Below, in pieces: positions 23,364 through 31,977 of a stretch of 33,248 nt of DNA. The stretch is taken from the NCBI GenBank assembly GCA_964541895.1, contig CAZISM010000054.1, positions 1 through 33,248 of the forward strand. The letters run 5' to 3'. How positions within the stretch are numbered: the stretch's first letter is position 1; every line of letters begins with the position of its first letter. The translations under genes and the position numbers were made by a program. This DNA is from CAZISM01 sp964541895. GTDB lineage: Bacteria > Zhuqueibacterota > Zhuqueibacteria > Residuimicrobiales > Residuimicrobiaceae. Under the pieces are notes generated by a model. That model saw only the letters and a list, made by a program, of their open reading frames with translations, had not been told where the DNA came from and did no database searches.

Positions 23364-24587
23364 ATGGGGATGCGCAACATAAAATTTTCATGCTATGCGC
23401 TGACGGTCAGCGGCGCGCTTTTATTTTCAGGATGGTTACCTGCTGTTCAGGCTGCAGAGGCGGATCCGGTGACGGATCAGAAAAAAGAACTGGCTACGAT
23501 CCGGCAGCAGGTGAGCCAATACGAAAAAGAGCTGCAAAAGCGTAAACGCGATGAAGCAGCGGCGCTCAATTTTTTAGCCGATCTCAATAAAGAGATCGAT
23601 CTCACCCAGCGCTATGTGCGCACCATGTCAACCGACTTGTCCCGTCTGGAACGGCAGCTCGGCGAACGCGAGGGCGATATCCGGACGCTGGTTTCGGAAG
23701 AGGAGACGTTGCGGCAATTGATCCGCAATCGGGTGGTGCAATATTACAAGCACCACCGCCTGCAGGATCTGGAGGTGCTCTTTAGTGTCCGTTCCTGGCA
23801 GCAACTGCGAGCCTGGGTGAAATATGAGCGTTTGATAGCCGACAATGACCGTCGCAATCTGCAGGCTTTGCAGGAGCGGGAACGGGCGCTGCAGCGTCAG
23901 CGAAATTTGTGGCGGCTGGAGCTGTCGGAAAAGGAGCGCAAGGTTCGTGACAAACGCCAGGAGGAGGCCAATCTCCAGGCCAGCATCGTCAAACGACAGC
24001 AGTTTTTAAACGACATTCGTCGCGACAAATCGCTGCTGGCGAAGCGATTGCAGGAGATCAAGCAATCGGAGAAGCAGATCAGCGCCCTTATCGCAGCGGC
24101 GGAAAAAGCCCGTCTGGCCCACCAGACCGCAGCGGCGCCGAAACCGTCAGGCGGTGAGGTGGTGCCTGCGCCCGCCATGTCCGGCCGGTTCGACGGTTTT
24201 AAAGGCCGTCTGCCCTGGCCGGCGCGTGGCGCCGTCATCAGCCATTTTGGCCGGGAGCGCCATCCCGAACTCAACACCGTAACGGAAAATCTCGGCATTG
24301 AAATCAAGGCCAGGCTGGGGGCGCCGGTGATGAGCGTCGGCGACGGCGTCGTGCAGACCATCACCTGGCAGCGCGGTCGCGGCAACATCATCATCATTAG
24401 TCATGACGACGGTTATTATACGGTATACACTCACCTGCAGGATATTCAGGTCGAAGAGCAGCAATCGATAAAACAGGGACAGACGATCGGCACGGTCGGC
24501 GATTCCGGCTCGCTGCACGGTCCCATACTTCATTTTCAGATCTGGAAAAATACGGTCAATCTCAATCCAGAGGATTGGCTGGCATGA
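23364..24587 (+). CDS. murein hydrolase activator, EnvC-like (degenerate LytM/M23 domain)
   Basis: A 407-residue exported protein. The signal peptide is at about residues 1-30 (SGALLFSGWLPAVQAAEA). A long coiled coil spans about 35-250 (QQVSQYEKELQKRKRDEA through ARLAHQTAA). A C-terminal LytM/M23 domain spans about 275-405 (GVVQTITWQRGRGNIIIISH, YTVYTHLQDI, GDSGSLHGPILHFQIW). The usual zinc ligands are altered: the first His-x3-Asp block reads ENLGIEI, and the HLH motif reads ILHF. This fits EnvC, which lacks peptidase activity and activates cell-division amidases. The upstream frame extends to 23115, but the signal peptide fixes the start near 23364 or 23370. The stop overlaps holB by 4 bp. 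Confidence 0.88.
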   Translation: MGMRNIKFSCYALTVSGALLFSGWLPAVQAAEADPVTDQKKELATIRQQVSQYEKELQKRKRDEAAALNFLADLNKEIDLTQRYVRTMSTDLSRLERQLGEREGDIRTLVSEEETLRQLIRNRVVQYYKHHRLQDLEVLFSVRSWQQLRAWVKYERLIADNDRRNLQALQERERALQRQRNLWRLELSEKERKVRDKRQEEANLQASIVKRQQFLNDIRRDKSLLAKRLQEIKQSEKQISALIAAAEKARLAHQTAAAPKPSGGEVVPAPAMSGRFDGFKGRLPWPARGAVISHFGRERHPELNTVTENLGIEIKARLGAPVMSVGDGVVQTITWQRGRGNIIIISHDDGYYTVYTHLQDIQVEEQQSIKQGQTIGTVGDSGSLHGPILHFQIWKNTVNLNPEDWLA

Positions 24588-25675
24588 GTTTCCGTTCGAT
24601 TCTCGGCCAGGACCGCGCCAAAGGCATCCTGATGCGGGCGTTGCAACATCGGCGCATCCATCATGCCTATCTGTTCAGCGGCCCGGAAGGCGTCGGCAAA
24701 GAGGCGATGGCCATCGAGTTTGCCAAAGCGCTCTATTGCCTGGCCGAGGCTGATCCACCTTGCGATCAGTGCGCCAACTGCCACCGCGTCGCTCATTTCA
24801 ATCATCCGGATTTTCTCTATTTGTTCCCCATGCCCAAGTCGGTTACGGTGGAAGAGGAGCGGGAGATTCTGGACGGGCTGGCCAAAGAGCCGTACCTGCG
24901 CAAACAACCGTGGGCGAATCCCACCATCAGCATCGACCGCATTCGCGAACTGCGCCGCATCAGCGTGCTCAAGCCGCTCGAAACGCACCGGGTGGTGATC
25001 ATCACGGAAGTCGATAAAATGACGCCGGAAGCGGCCAATGCGTTGCTGAAAATTCTGGAAGAGCCGCCGGCCAACATGTACCTGCTGCTCACCACCAGCC
25101 GGCCGCAAGCGGTGCTGCCGACCATCCAGTCACGCTGCCAGGAGGTGCGATTCAGCATGCTCACGGACCACGACCTGGAAGAGGCGTTGCGGACACGGCA
25201 AAACGTCGCGGCCGAATCGGCGCGGATGATCGCCCGCATCGCCCAGGGCGATTATGGCCGCGCGCTCGAGTTGCTGGAAGACGAGGTCGAGGAGCGCCGC
25301 AGCAACGTGGTCGAACTCTTGCGCGTGGCGCTGCGCGATCCGCTGGCGCAGATCGAATATATCGAACAGACCCTGGCGCGCTATGACAAGAGAATGGTCA
25401 AGGATCTGCTCGGCCTGCTGCTGATCTGGTTCCGCGATGTTCTGATCTGGCGGTCCGGCGCCGGCCAGGGCCGGACCGTGGAAGAGCAGGTGGTGAATGC
25501 GGACCGGCTTGACGTGCTGATGAAATTCGCCAATGCATTTCAAAGCATCGATTTTGATCCCATCTTTCAGGAGGTGGAGCGATCCATCGAGTTGATCGAT
25601 CGCAACGTTCAATTAAATTTGATCCTGATGGTTCTGCTTACCCGCCTGCAAAGGCACCTAGTGGTCAAAGGTTGA
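24584..25675 (+). CDS. holB: DNA polymerase III delta' subunit
   Basis: A clamp-loader subunit that helps load the sliding clamp at replication forks. It has 363 residues. The N-terminal AAA+ domain has a Walker A-like GPEGVGKE (33-40), a zinc module with Cys52, Cys60, Cys63 and Cys66 (PPCDQCANCHRV), and the sensor/SRC motif in TIQSRCQEVRF. The helical C-terminal part is typical of delta'. An intact Walker A Lys is noteworthy, as some delta' proteins have lost it; a DnaX-like role is less likely because the length is short. The ATG is inside the ATGA overlap with the EnvC-like gene. The ricT gene follows by 3 bp. Confidence 0.93.
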   Translation: MSFRSILGQDRAKGILMRALQHRRIHHAYLFSGPEGVGKEAMAIEFAKALYCLAEADPPCDQCANCHRVAHFNHPDFLYLFPMPKSVTVEEEREILDGLAKEPYLRKQPWANPTISIDRIRELRRISVLKPLETHRVVIITEVDKMTPEAANALLKILEEPPANMYLLLTTSRPQAVLPTIQSRCQEVRFSMLTDHDLEEALRTRQNVAAESARMIARIAQGDYGRALELLEDEVEERRSNVVELLRVALRDPLAQIEYIEQTLARYDKRMVKDLLGLLLIWFRDVLIWRSGAGQGRTVEEQVVNADRLDVLMKFANAFQSIDFDPIFQEVERSIELIDRNVQLNLILMVLLTRLQRHLVVKG

Positions 25676-25678
25676 TAT

Positions 25679-26500
25679 ATGTTGATTGAAATACTGTTCA
25701 AAGGGGCACGCAAAGAGATATACAAGAATCCGCAGCAATTTCCCTTCAAGATCGGCGATTACGCCATCGTGGAAGCGGAAAAGGGCGAGGATCTCGGCAT
25801 CGTCAACCAGATCGGCTCGATGCTGGAACGTAAAAAGACGGAAGGCGAGCTGCGCAACATCATCCGCAAGCCGACGCAGCGCGATCTCGACCTCTATCAC
25901 GGCAACAGGCACAAAGAGATGGAAGCGTACAAGACCTGTCGCATCAAGATCGTGGATCACAACCTGGACATGAAGCTGGTGGACGTGGAGTATCAATTCG
26001 ACGGCAACAAAATTACTTTTTACTTTACAGCGGAAAAACGGGTAGATTTTCGCGAGCTGGTCAAGGATTTGGCCACCGTCTACAAGGTGCGCATCGAACT
26101 GCGCCAGATCGGCGTACGCGACGAGGCCAAGCGCATCGGCGGCTACGGCAGCTGCGGCCGCAATTTGTGCTGTTCCACTTTTTTAAAAGAGTTCGAGCCG
26201 ATCACCACACAGTGTGCCAAGGAACAGAATCTGCCGCTGAATCCGCAAAAACTTTCCGGCTTGTGCGGACGCCTGCTCTGCTGCCTGATGTACGAACGGG
26301 ATTTTTACCGGCAGCAGATGGACAAGCTGCCGCCCATCGGCAGCCGCTACAAAACGCCGACCGGATTGGCCACCATCGTGGCCGTTGATGTGTTCAACGA
26401 ACGGGTGACGGTCAATTATTCGCCGGAAAAGCAGGAAACCATTCCTTATCAGGATCTCGATCAGTACGAACGACTGGAAGAACCGACTCTCGAAGAGTGA
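25679..26500 (+). CDS. ricT: PSP1/YaaT family protein (RicT)
   Basis: A 273-residue member of the PSP1 family. In Bacillus, RicT (YaaT) forms the Y-complex with RicA and RicF, binds Fe-S clusters and promotes RNase Y-dependent RNA maturation. The C-terminal PSP1 domain contains two Cys motifs, YGSCGRNLCCSTF and LCGRLLCCLMYE, the expected Fe-S ligands. The neighbourhood holB-ricT is conserved across many bacteria, which supports the call. Its role in this lineage is not shown by sequence alone. The next gene, a sigma factor, starts 15 bp later. Confidence 0.93.
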   Translation: MLIEILFKGARKEIYKNPQQFPFKIGDYAIVEAEKGEDLGIVNQIGSMLERKKTEGELRNIIRKPTQRDLDLYHGNRHKEMEAYKTCRIKIVDHNLDMKLVDVEYQFDGNKITFYFTAEKRVDFRELVKDLATVYKVRIELRQIGVRDEAKRIGGYGSCGRNLCCSTFLKEFEPITTQCAKEQNLPLNPQKLSGLCGRLLCCLMYERDFYRQQMDKLPPIGSRYKTPTGLATIVAVDVFNERVTVNYSPEKQETIPYQDLDQYERLEEPTLEE

Positions 26501-26515
26501 ATCCACACGACCTAT

Positions 26516-27097
26516 ATGGATCCGATATCAAAAGAAACTATTCGCCAGGCGATTGAAGGGGATCAGCACGCCTACGCCGAGATCGTCGATCGGTACCGGC
26601 CGCAGATCTATACCCTCATCATTCGTATGGTCAAGACGCGGGAAGAAGCCGAAGACCTGACCCAGGAGACCTTCATCAAGGCGTTCCACTCCTTGCCGTC
26701 CTTTAATGCCGAGTATGCTTTTTCCACCTGGCTGTACAAGATTGCAGTGAACAACTGCATCGATTATTTCCGCAAGAAACGTCTCAAGACCACCTCGATC
26801 GATACGCCCATCGTGGCCAAGGACGGTGAGTTGCCGCGCGAATTCCCGGACGACCAGACGCAGGGCCCGGATTCGGGGCTGATGGATCAGGAACGCAAGA
26901 GCCAGATCCAGTCCGCCATCGACAATCTGCCCGAAAAGTATCGCGATGCCATCGTGTTGCGTCATGTGCACGACAAATCCTATGAAGAGATCGCAGAAGA
27001 GTTGAACGTGCCGATCGGCACCGTCAAGGTGCGCATCTTTAGAGCCCGGGAAATGCTCAAGAAAAAGCTGCGCGATCAGCGTCGATTTATCTATTAA
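26516..27097 (+). CDS. ECF RNA polymerase sigma factor, RpoE-like
   Basis: A 193-residue ECF sigma factor. Region 2 is at about residues 8-80 (AYAEIVDRYRPQIYTLIIRM, REEAEDLTQETFIKAFHSL, AFSTWLYKIAVNNCIDYFRKKR). A linker with acidic DDQTQGPDS follows, then region 4 at about 135-185 (LPEKYRDAIVLRHVHDKSYEEIAEELNVPIGTVK, then RIFRAREMLKKKL). Unlike the ECF gene at 3168, no anti-sigma gene is beside it. It is the last gene of the EnvC-holB-ricT run and ends in a terminator. Confidence 0.95.
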   Translation: MDPISKETIRQAIEGDQHAYAEIVDRYRPQIYTLIIRMVKTREEAEDLTQETFIKAFHSLPSFNAEYAFSTWLYKIAVNNCIDYFRKKRLKTTSIDTPIVAKDGELPREFPDDQTQGPDSGLMDQERKSQIQSAIDNLPEKYRDAIVLRHVHDKSYEEIAEELNVPIGTVKVRIFRAREMLKKKLRDQRRFIY

Positions 27098-27102
27098 GAG
27101 AT

Positions 27103-27157
27103 CCGCAAACGGGGTTGGGCCGATCTGTCGGTCGATAGACGTTTTGCGGTTTTTTTT
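27103..27157 (+). terminator. intrinsic terminator after the second ECF sigma gene
   Basis: CCGCAAACG (27103-27111) pairs with CGTTTTGCGG (27140-27149) with one bulge. An inner stem (GGCCGA/TCGGTC) is present, and eight T follow. Confidence 0.85.
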
Positions 27158-27253
27158 ATGGTCTGGAATAACCCGGACACCTGTGCGGTGCCTTGCTGTT
27201 TTTGATCCGTTTGCGCGAACATCAACTCGTAATACCATACTGTGAGGTGTGAT

Positions 27254-28392
27254 ATGTCAAATGCCCGTCTGGCCGTAACCGCATCTGAAGTGCAACGCTG
27301 CCTCGATCTGTTTGAGCCCTACCTGCATAACCAGCTGTTGCCCTTTTGGCTGGATAATTCAATCGACAGGGAGTTCGGCGGTTTTCTGAGTTATTTCGAT
27401 CGCGACGGCAAGCCGACCGGTAAAACCGACAAGACGCTGATCTGCCAGCTGCGCATGATCTATACCATGTCGCACAGCCACCGCAACGGCCTGGGCGGAG
27501 GGCAGTGCCTGAGTGCCGCCCAGCAGGGAGTGGATTTTGTCACCAAACATTTCTGGGACCGCAGCCATGGCGGCTGGTACTGGATTTCGGATCAAAGCGG
27601 CCGCATCATCAAGGACAGCAAAATCATGTACGGTCAGAGCTTTGGGGTCTATGCCCTGGCCGAGTACGGCCTGGCCTCCGGCGATCCGCGCGGCCGCGAG
27701 TACGCTGAAATGACCTTTGACGTGATCCAGCGCAGCGCCGCCGACTGCCAGTATGGCGGCTACTGGGAGATGTTCCATCGCGACTGGTCGCTCAAAGCGG
27801 GCGGCGTGTACGGCGGCGACCGTAAAACCCTGGACGTCCATATGCACCTCATGGAGGCTTATACCACGCTCTATGAATTGACCGGCACGCCTTCGCACCG
27901 CCGCAAACTGGAACAGGTCATCGATCTGCTGGTGTACAAAATGATGCATCCCCAATTCGGCACCGGCATCGCCCAGTTCGATGCGCAACTGAACCCGCTC
28001 CGCGCCATCCTGTTCCAGGATGTCTGGGGCTCGGACCGCGCCGCCGAAGAAGAGGCCCGTCCGCTCAACAACACCAATTACGGCCACAATATCGAGTTCT
28101 GCTGGTTACTGAAACTGGCGCTGGATACTCTGAAAAGCGACATGGCCCCCTATCTGGACGTGATCCGCAAAAATGTGGACCAGGCCCATGAATACGGCGT
28201 GGACTGGGAATATGGCGGCATCTTTGTCGAAGGCCCCAACGACGGCCCGGCGCTGCAGACGCTGAAAGAGTTCTGGCAGCAGGCGGAAGCGCTCACCGGA
28301 TTTCTCGACGCTGTGCTGATTTTCGAGGAACGGAAATACTGGGATGCTTTTGTCAATATCTTTGATTTTGTCTGGAACAAGAATATAAACCA
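27254..28392 (+). CDS. N-acylglucosamine/cellobiose 2-epimerase family protein, 3' end lost in the assembly gap
   Basis: The AGE-family (alpha/alpha)6 barrel epimerises glucose/mannose-type sugars at C2, for example GlcNAc to ManNAc or cellobiose to Glc-Man. The visible 379 residues cover most of a normal 390-420. Motifs: FGGFLSYFDRDGKP, YGQSFGVYALAEYG, KTLDVHMHLMEAYTTLYE, and NYGHNIEFCWLL, the His of which matches a catalytic His of cellobiose epimerase. The last catalytic His, near the C-terminus, would lie in the run of N. The ATG at 27254 is preferred over a GTG at 27242, as GAGG lies 8-9 nt before it. The region with sulfatase and sugar transporter genes suggests a glycan-catabolic role. 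Confidence 0.88.
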
Positions 28393-28492
28393 NNNNNNNN
28401 NNNNNNNNNNNNNNNNNNNNNNNNNNNNNNNNNNNNNNNNNNNNNNNNNNNNNNNNNNNNNNNNNNNNNNNNNNNNNNNNNNNNNNNNNNNN
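28393..28492. other. assembly gap (100 N)
   Basis: Exactly 100 undetermined bases, the usual placeholder for a gap of unknown length. Reading frame and distance across it are not reliable. Confidence 0.99.
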
Positions 28493-28687
28493 TATCAGGG
28501 CGCCAGGGCGAATTTCGTGCGCGATGAGCTAAAGGTCGAGATTCCGGCTTTTGTGCATCACGTTTCAGAATTCCTGCAGGTTGGGCAAAAGGGAGGATTT
28601 ATCCTGGAGAGCCTGCGCGAGTGGTGGCACGACCAGGATCAGGACAAGCCGCCGCGGCTGCTTTCCCTGCTCTACTGCAAACCCTGA
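28493..28687 (+). CDS. C-terminal fragment after the gap, origin uncertain
   Basis: The last 64 codons of an ORF, in frame with the epimerase across the arbitrary 100 N. The sequence (NFVRDELKVEIPAFVHHV, EFLQVGQKGGFILESLREWW, ending LLYCKP) does not show the EW...PYH...R block expected at the end of AGE-family proteins. It may be the end of a different gene whose start is hidden by the gap. It ends 5 bp before the convergent DUF1080 gene. I do not recognise the family. Confidence 0.5.
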   Translation, partial: YQGARANFVRDELKVEIPAFVHHVSEFLQVGQKGGFILESLREWWHDQDQDKPPRLLSLLYCKP

Positions 28688-28692
28688 CTGGA

Positions 28693-29319
28693 TCAGTATT
28701 CGCGCACACAGATATTACGCAGCGCCGCTGTCGTTTTCCATGACGTGAATCCAAAGGGCTTGGAAAGCGTCACCTCCCGCCGGATGCTCAATGTGTGATC
28801 GGTCGTTTCAAAATCGATGTAGCGCTTGCCGTCGATATAGGCCTGTATGGCATCAGGGGTCACGCGCAGCTCGATGTGATACCAGCGTTGGTTTTCAAAC
28901 GTCTCCCACGTCGAGGTCTGATTGTCAGAGGCATCCTGGCCGTCGATGCTGGAAAGGCCGATGATGCTGCCGCCCCAGCCGCCGATGATGAGCGTACACG
29001 GCGACTCGTTCACCGGAAAGGTCACGCCGCAGAAAAAGTCGCTGCCGTCCACGCGCATCGCATCCAGCGACACCGTATAGTTCATTTTCGGGAACGGCGC
29101 GGTATAGGTGACGCCGGTGCAGCCTTCTCCCACGCCCAGGATCAAGCTGCTGTCTTTGACTGTGACCATCCCCTCGCCGCCGAAGGAAGGCACGATCCAG
29201 TGGGTCAGGGAAACGCCGTCAAAGAGCGGCCGGCAGGGGGGAAGCGCCGGTTTGGATTTCACCTGGCCGATGGTTGCAGAAACAAGTACGAGCAGCAACA
29301 GCTGCATTTTGATTTTCAT
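28693..29319 (-). CDS. secreted DUF1080 (3-keto-disaccharide hydrolase-like) domain protein
   Basis: A 208-residue exported protein. The signal peptide is at about 1-22 (KMQLLLLVLVSATIGQVKS). One DUF1080/concanavalin-like domain follows: PLFDGVSLTHWIVP matches the family opening LFNGKDLSGW, then GEGMVTVKDSSLILG, and WYHIELRVTPDAIQAYIDGKRYIDFE, the typical ligand-face strands. The family includes 3-keto-glycoside lyases/hydrolases and many uncharacterised glycan-binding or glycan-cleaving proteins. It follows the sulfatase gene by 13 bp and is probably co-transcribed with it. Catalytic activity cannot be judged from sequence here. Confidence 0.85.
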   Translation of the reverse strand: MKIKMQLLLLVLVSATIGQVKSKPALPPCRPLFDGVSLTHWIVPSFGGEGMVTVKDSSLILGVGEGCTGVTYTAPFPKMNYTVSLDAMRVDGSDFFCGVTFPVNESPCTLIIGGWGGSIIGLSSIDGQDASDNQTSTWETFENQRWYHIELRVTPDAIQAYIDGKRYIDFETTDHTLSIRREVTLSKPFGFTSWKTTAALRNICVREY

Positions 29320-29332
29320 AATACCCTCTCCA

Positions 29333-30835
29333 TCAGATCTGCACCGGATCCTGCACGTTTTGCTGCCAGCGCAAGATCATCCCTCTCAGTTCTTTAATTT
29401 TCTTTCCGTTCCTGTTTTGGTCATAGATATTGGTGGTCTCATGGGGATCCCTGTTCAGGTCAAAGAGCTGATGGTTATCCCGCTCGCTGAGACACATTTT
29501 CCAGCCGTCCTGGGTGATGACCGTGCGGATGGCAGAGTCGTGCACCCGTTTTGCCTCCTCTTTGAGGTTCGCTGATGTCGTGGACGGCACTTCACCCTCG
29601 GCGCCGTTCCATTGAATGAAAACCGGTTGTTGTGCCGTCTGCCCTTTTTTGAGCATCGGCAGCAGGCTCTGGCCCGGCAGGTCGCTGCTTTTTTCCGCCA
29701 GCAGATCCAGCAGGGTCGGCACCAGGTCGATATGGCTGTAACGTCCCTTGAGCAGGCGCTGCTTTTTGCCCAGGGCCGGCACGCGCATGAGCCAGGGAAT
29801 GCGAACCGACTCTTCGTACATGACGGTTTTGGCCAACAGCTGGTGACTGGCCATCATATCGCCATGATCGCTGGTAAAGACCACGATGGTGTTGTCGGCC
29901 AGGTGCAGTCGTTCCAGCTCTGCCAGGATGCCGCCGACGCTGCGATCCACCTGCGTGACCAGGCCGTAATAGTTGGCCATGATCCGCCGCCAGCCTTTTT
30001 CAGTGGTGAGATCGACGCCGCCAAAGCCTTTGCTGATATAATTCTGCCGCAGCAGGCGGTAGCGCAGCGGTTCATTCTCTTCCAGCGGATCGAGGAAATT
30101 TTTAGGCAACGGCAGGGCCTCGGGGTCGTAGAGATCGTTGAGAGGGCCGCTGAAGGGCATATGCGGTTCGAGAAAATTGACACAGAGCATAAACGGTTCG
30201 TTGCGGTGCTGTTGCAGGAATTGAACGGCGCGCTGTTCGAGAAATTTCGGTTTGGCCTGTTCGATGGGCAGGCGGCTGGCGAACCCGCGCGTATAATAGC
30301 CTTCGCCATCGTCGCCGGCATAACCCAGATCGTGCAGATACTGCCAATAGTCGCTGCGCCGGTTTTTGTCCCGTTGCGCTCCATAATATTTGCGATAGCC
30401 GTCTTCGATGCTGATCCATTCTGTAAAGCCGTGCTGGCTGAAAATTTCATCGCCCAGATGCCACTTGCCCATATAGCCGGTGCGGTACTCCGGATCGGCC
30501 AGCAGCTCGGGCAGGCAGCCGACGTGATCGGGCAACGGCACGTTGTTGCGGGTGCAGGTGTGTTGATGGGGCCAGAGACCGGTCATGGCTGTGGCCCGCG
30601 ACGGCGTGCACACGGGTTGACTGATATAGCCGTTTTCAAACACCAGGCTTTCGCTGGCGAGCCGGTTCAGATTCGGTGTTTGAATCCAGTGATTGCCATA
30701 GGCGGCCATGGTGTCCGCCCGCTGTTCGTCGGTCCAGAGGAAGAGCAGGTTGGGTTTTTCGGTGCGCCGATGCTGAAGAATGTAGGGCGCAGCCATACAG
30801 GTGGCGCCGGTTTTGAGAAATTCGCGACGCTTCAT
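29333..30835 (-). CDS. type I sulfatase, Tat-exported
   Basis: A formylglycine-dependent sulfatase that hydrolyses sulfate esters, probably of glycans, in the periplasm. It has 500 residues. An N-terminal Tat-like signal is KRREFLKTGATCMAAPYIL. The catalytic motif Cys76-Thr-Pro-Ser-Arg80 (QPVCTPSRATAMTG) is the site converted to formylglycine by an FGE or anSME enzyme, which is not in the window. Metal/active-site blocks are LFLWTDEQR, MGKWHLG and VFTSDHGDMMASH. The start overlaps the upstream dehydrogenase stop by 4 bp, so translation is coupled. It belongs to the choline-sulfatase/arylsulfatase A-like class; the sulfated substrate is unknown. Confidence 0.95.
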   Translation of the reverse strand: MKRREFLKTGATCMAAPYILQHRRTEKPNLLFLWTDEQRADTMAAYGNHWIQTPNLNRLASESLVFENGYISQPVCTPSRATAMTGLWPHQHTCTRNNVPLPDHVGCLPELLADPEYRTGYMGKWHLGDEIFSQHGFTEWISIEDGYRKYYGAQRDKNRRSDYWQYLHDLGYAGDDGEGYYTRGFASRLPIEQAKPKFLEQRAVQFLQQHRNEPFMLCVNFLEPHMPFSGPLNDLYDPEALPLPKNFLDPLEENEPLRYRLLRQNYISKGFGGVDLTTEKGWRRIMANYYGLVTQVDRSVGGILAELERLHLADNTIVVFTSDHGDMMASHQLLAKTVMYEESVRIPWLMRVPALGKKQRLLKGRYSHIDLVPTLLDLLAEKSSDLPGQSLLPMLKKGQTAQQPVFIQWNGAEGEVPSTTSANLKEEAKRVHDSAIRTVITQDGWKMCLSERDNHQLFDLNRDPHETTNIYDQNRNGKKIKELRGMILRWQQNVQDPVQI

Positions 30836-31836
30836 ACATACTCCAATATTTTATTCCAGATGGTTTCCCGCACCGGGATGCCCAGTTTCATGTTTTCTGC
30901 GCGAATGGCCAGGGTGTGTTCGCCGGGATAGCGAACGGGTTCGCCGGCGTAGCGGGGAACCGACTGATGCAGATCGGCGATGACATCATCCAACAGCTGG
31001 TCCAGGAATGCAATGTCACCGGTCTGCCGGATATCGAATGCCATAAACACCTGCGACAGACGGCACTCTTCCGGCTGGCGGCCGATGTCATGCACCGTCA
31101 GCCCGCCGGACAGGGCAGCGGCCAGCACATCGAGCATGATGGAGAGGCCGGCGCCTTTCCAGTAACCGATGGGCAAGACCTGCCAGTTTTTTTCAATGAC
31201 AGCCGGATCCCGGGTCAGGTTGCCGTGGTCGTCAAAGCCGCCGGCTACCGGCAGCGTTTGTCCCTGCAGGCGATAGGCTTCCAGTTTGCCGAAAGAAAAC
31301 TGGGACATGGCTGTATCCACCACCAGGGCCCCGTTGGCGCGCGGGACCGCGATCACCAGCGGATTGTTGCCTATTTTGGGATTTTTGCCGCCCCAGGCCG
31401 GCATATTGGGTTGCGTGTTGGTCCAGCAGATGGCGGCCATGCCGGCGTCGACGGCTTGCCAGCCGCAGTTGCCGGCTCTCATCCAGTGGTTGGTGTTGGC
31501 CAGGGCGACGCAACCGAGGGTGTGAACACTGGCCAGCTCCATGGCGCGGTTCATGCAGGCCCAGGCGTTGAGGTTGCCCGGTCCCATTCGGCCGTCCCAC
31601 TGTTCCAGCGCGCCCAGCTGTTTTTTAAGCACCGGTTCGGCCTGGATATCGATCAGCCCTTTTTGAATGTAATCCATAAAGCGGGGGAAGCGATTCAAGC
31701 CGTGCGAATAGACACCGTCGCGACTGGCGTTAACAAACAGGTGCGCGCACACACCGGCGCGTTCCGGGGTGAATCCTGTCTTGAGCAATACTCGTTTCAG
31801 TTCTGCGACCATTGCAGTAAAGGGGATGCGCAACAT
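30832..31836 (-). CDS. malate/L-lactate dehydrogenase family oxidoreductase (YiaK/DlgD-like)
   Basis: An NAD(P)-dependent reductase of the Ldh_2 family. E. coli YiaK reduces 2,3-diketo-L-gulonate; others act on ureidoglycolate, lactate or sulfolactate. It has 334 residues, as in YiaK. Motifs: SRDGVYSHGLNRFPRFMDYIQKG (a catalytic His in SHG), ALANTNHWMRAGNCGWQAV, NNPLVIAVPR and a C-terminal glycine-rich WKGAGLSIMLDVLAAALSGG. The ATG at 31836 has AGGTGG about 6 nt upstream. A TTG at 31872, preceded by GGAGG, is an alternative start. It is the first gene of the YiaK-sulfatase-DUF1080 operon and is divergent from the sugar ABC genes. The substrate is likely a 2-keto sugar acid. Confidence 0.88.
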   Translation of the reverse strand: MLRIPFTAMVAELKRVLLKTGFTPERAGVCAHLFVNASRDGVYSHGLNRFPRFMDYIQKGLIDIQAEPVLKKQLGALEQWDGRMGPGNLNAWACMNRAMELASVHTLGCVALANTNHWMRAGNCGWQAVDAGMAAICWTNTQPNMPAWGGKNPKIGNNPLVIAVPRANGALVVDTAMSQFSFGKLEAYRLQGQTLPVAGGFDDHGNLTRDPAVIEKNWQVLPIGYWKGAGLSIMLDVLAAALSGGLTVHDIGRQPEECRLSQVFMAFDIRQTGDIAFLDQLLDDVIADLHQSVPRYAGEPVRYPGEHTLAIRAENMKLGIPVRETIWNKILEYV

Positions 31837-31922
31837 GATGACCACCTGCCGTGAGTAGAGTTGTTGCTTCAATATTAAAATCCTCCGGTCAAAAAGCAAA
31901 CAAAATCTGCTTGATAAACCAT

Positions 31923-31951
31923 TTGACAAATAGCCGGAAATCCGTTACATT
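31923..31951 (+). promoter_or_regulatory. sigma-70-type promoter of the sugar ABC operon
   Basis: TTGACA (31923-31928), 17 nt, TACATT (31946-31951). The predicted start is about 20 nt before the TTG codon at 31978, with an AGAAAGG/GACAGGA ribosome site between. Confidence 0.7.
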
Positions 31952-31977
31952 TATCAACTCTTCAGAAAGGGACAGGA

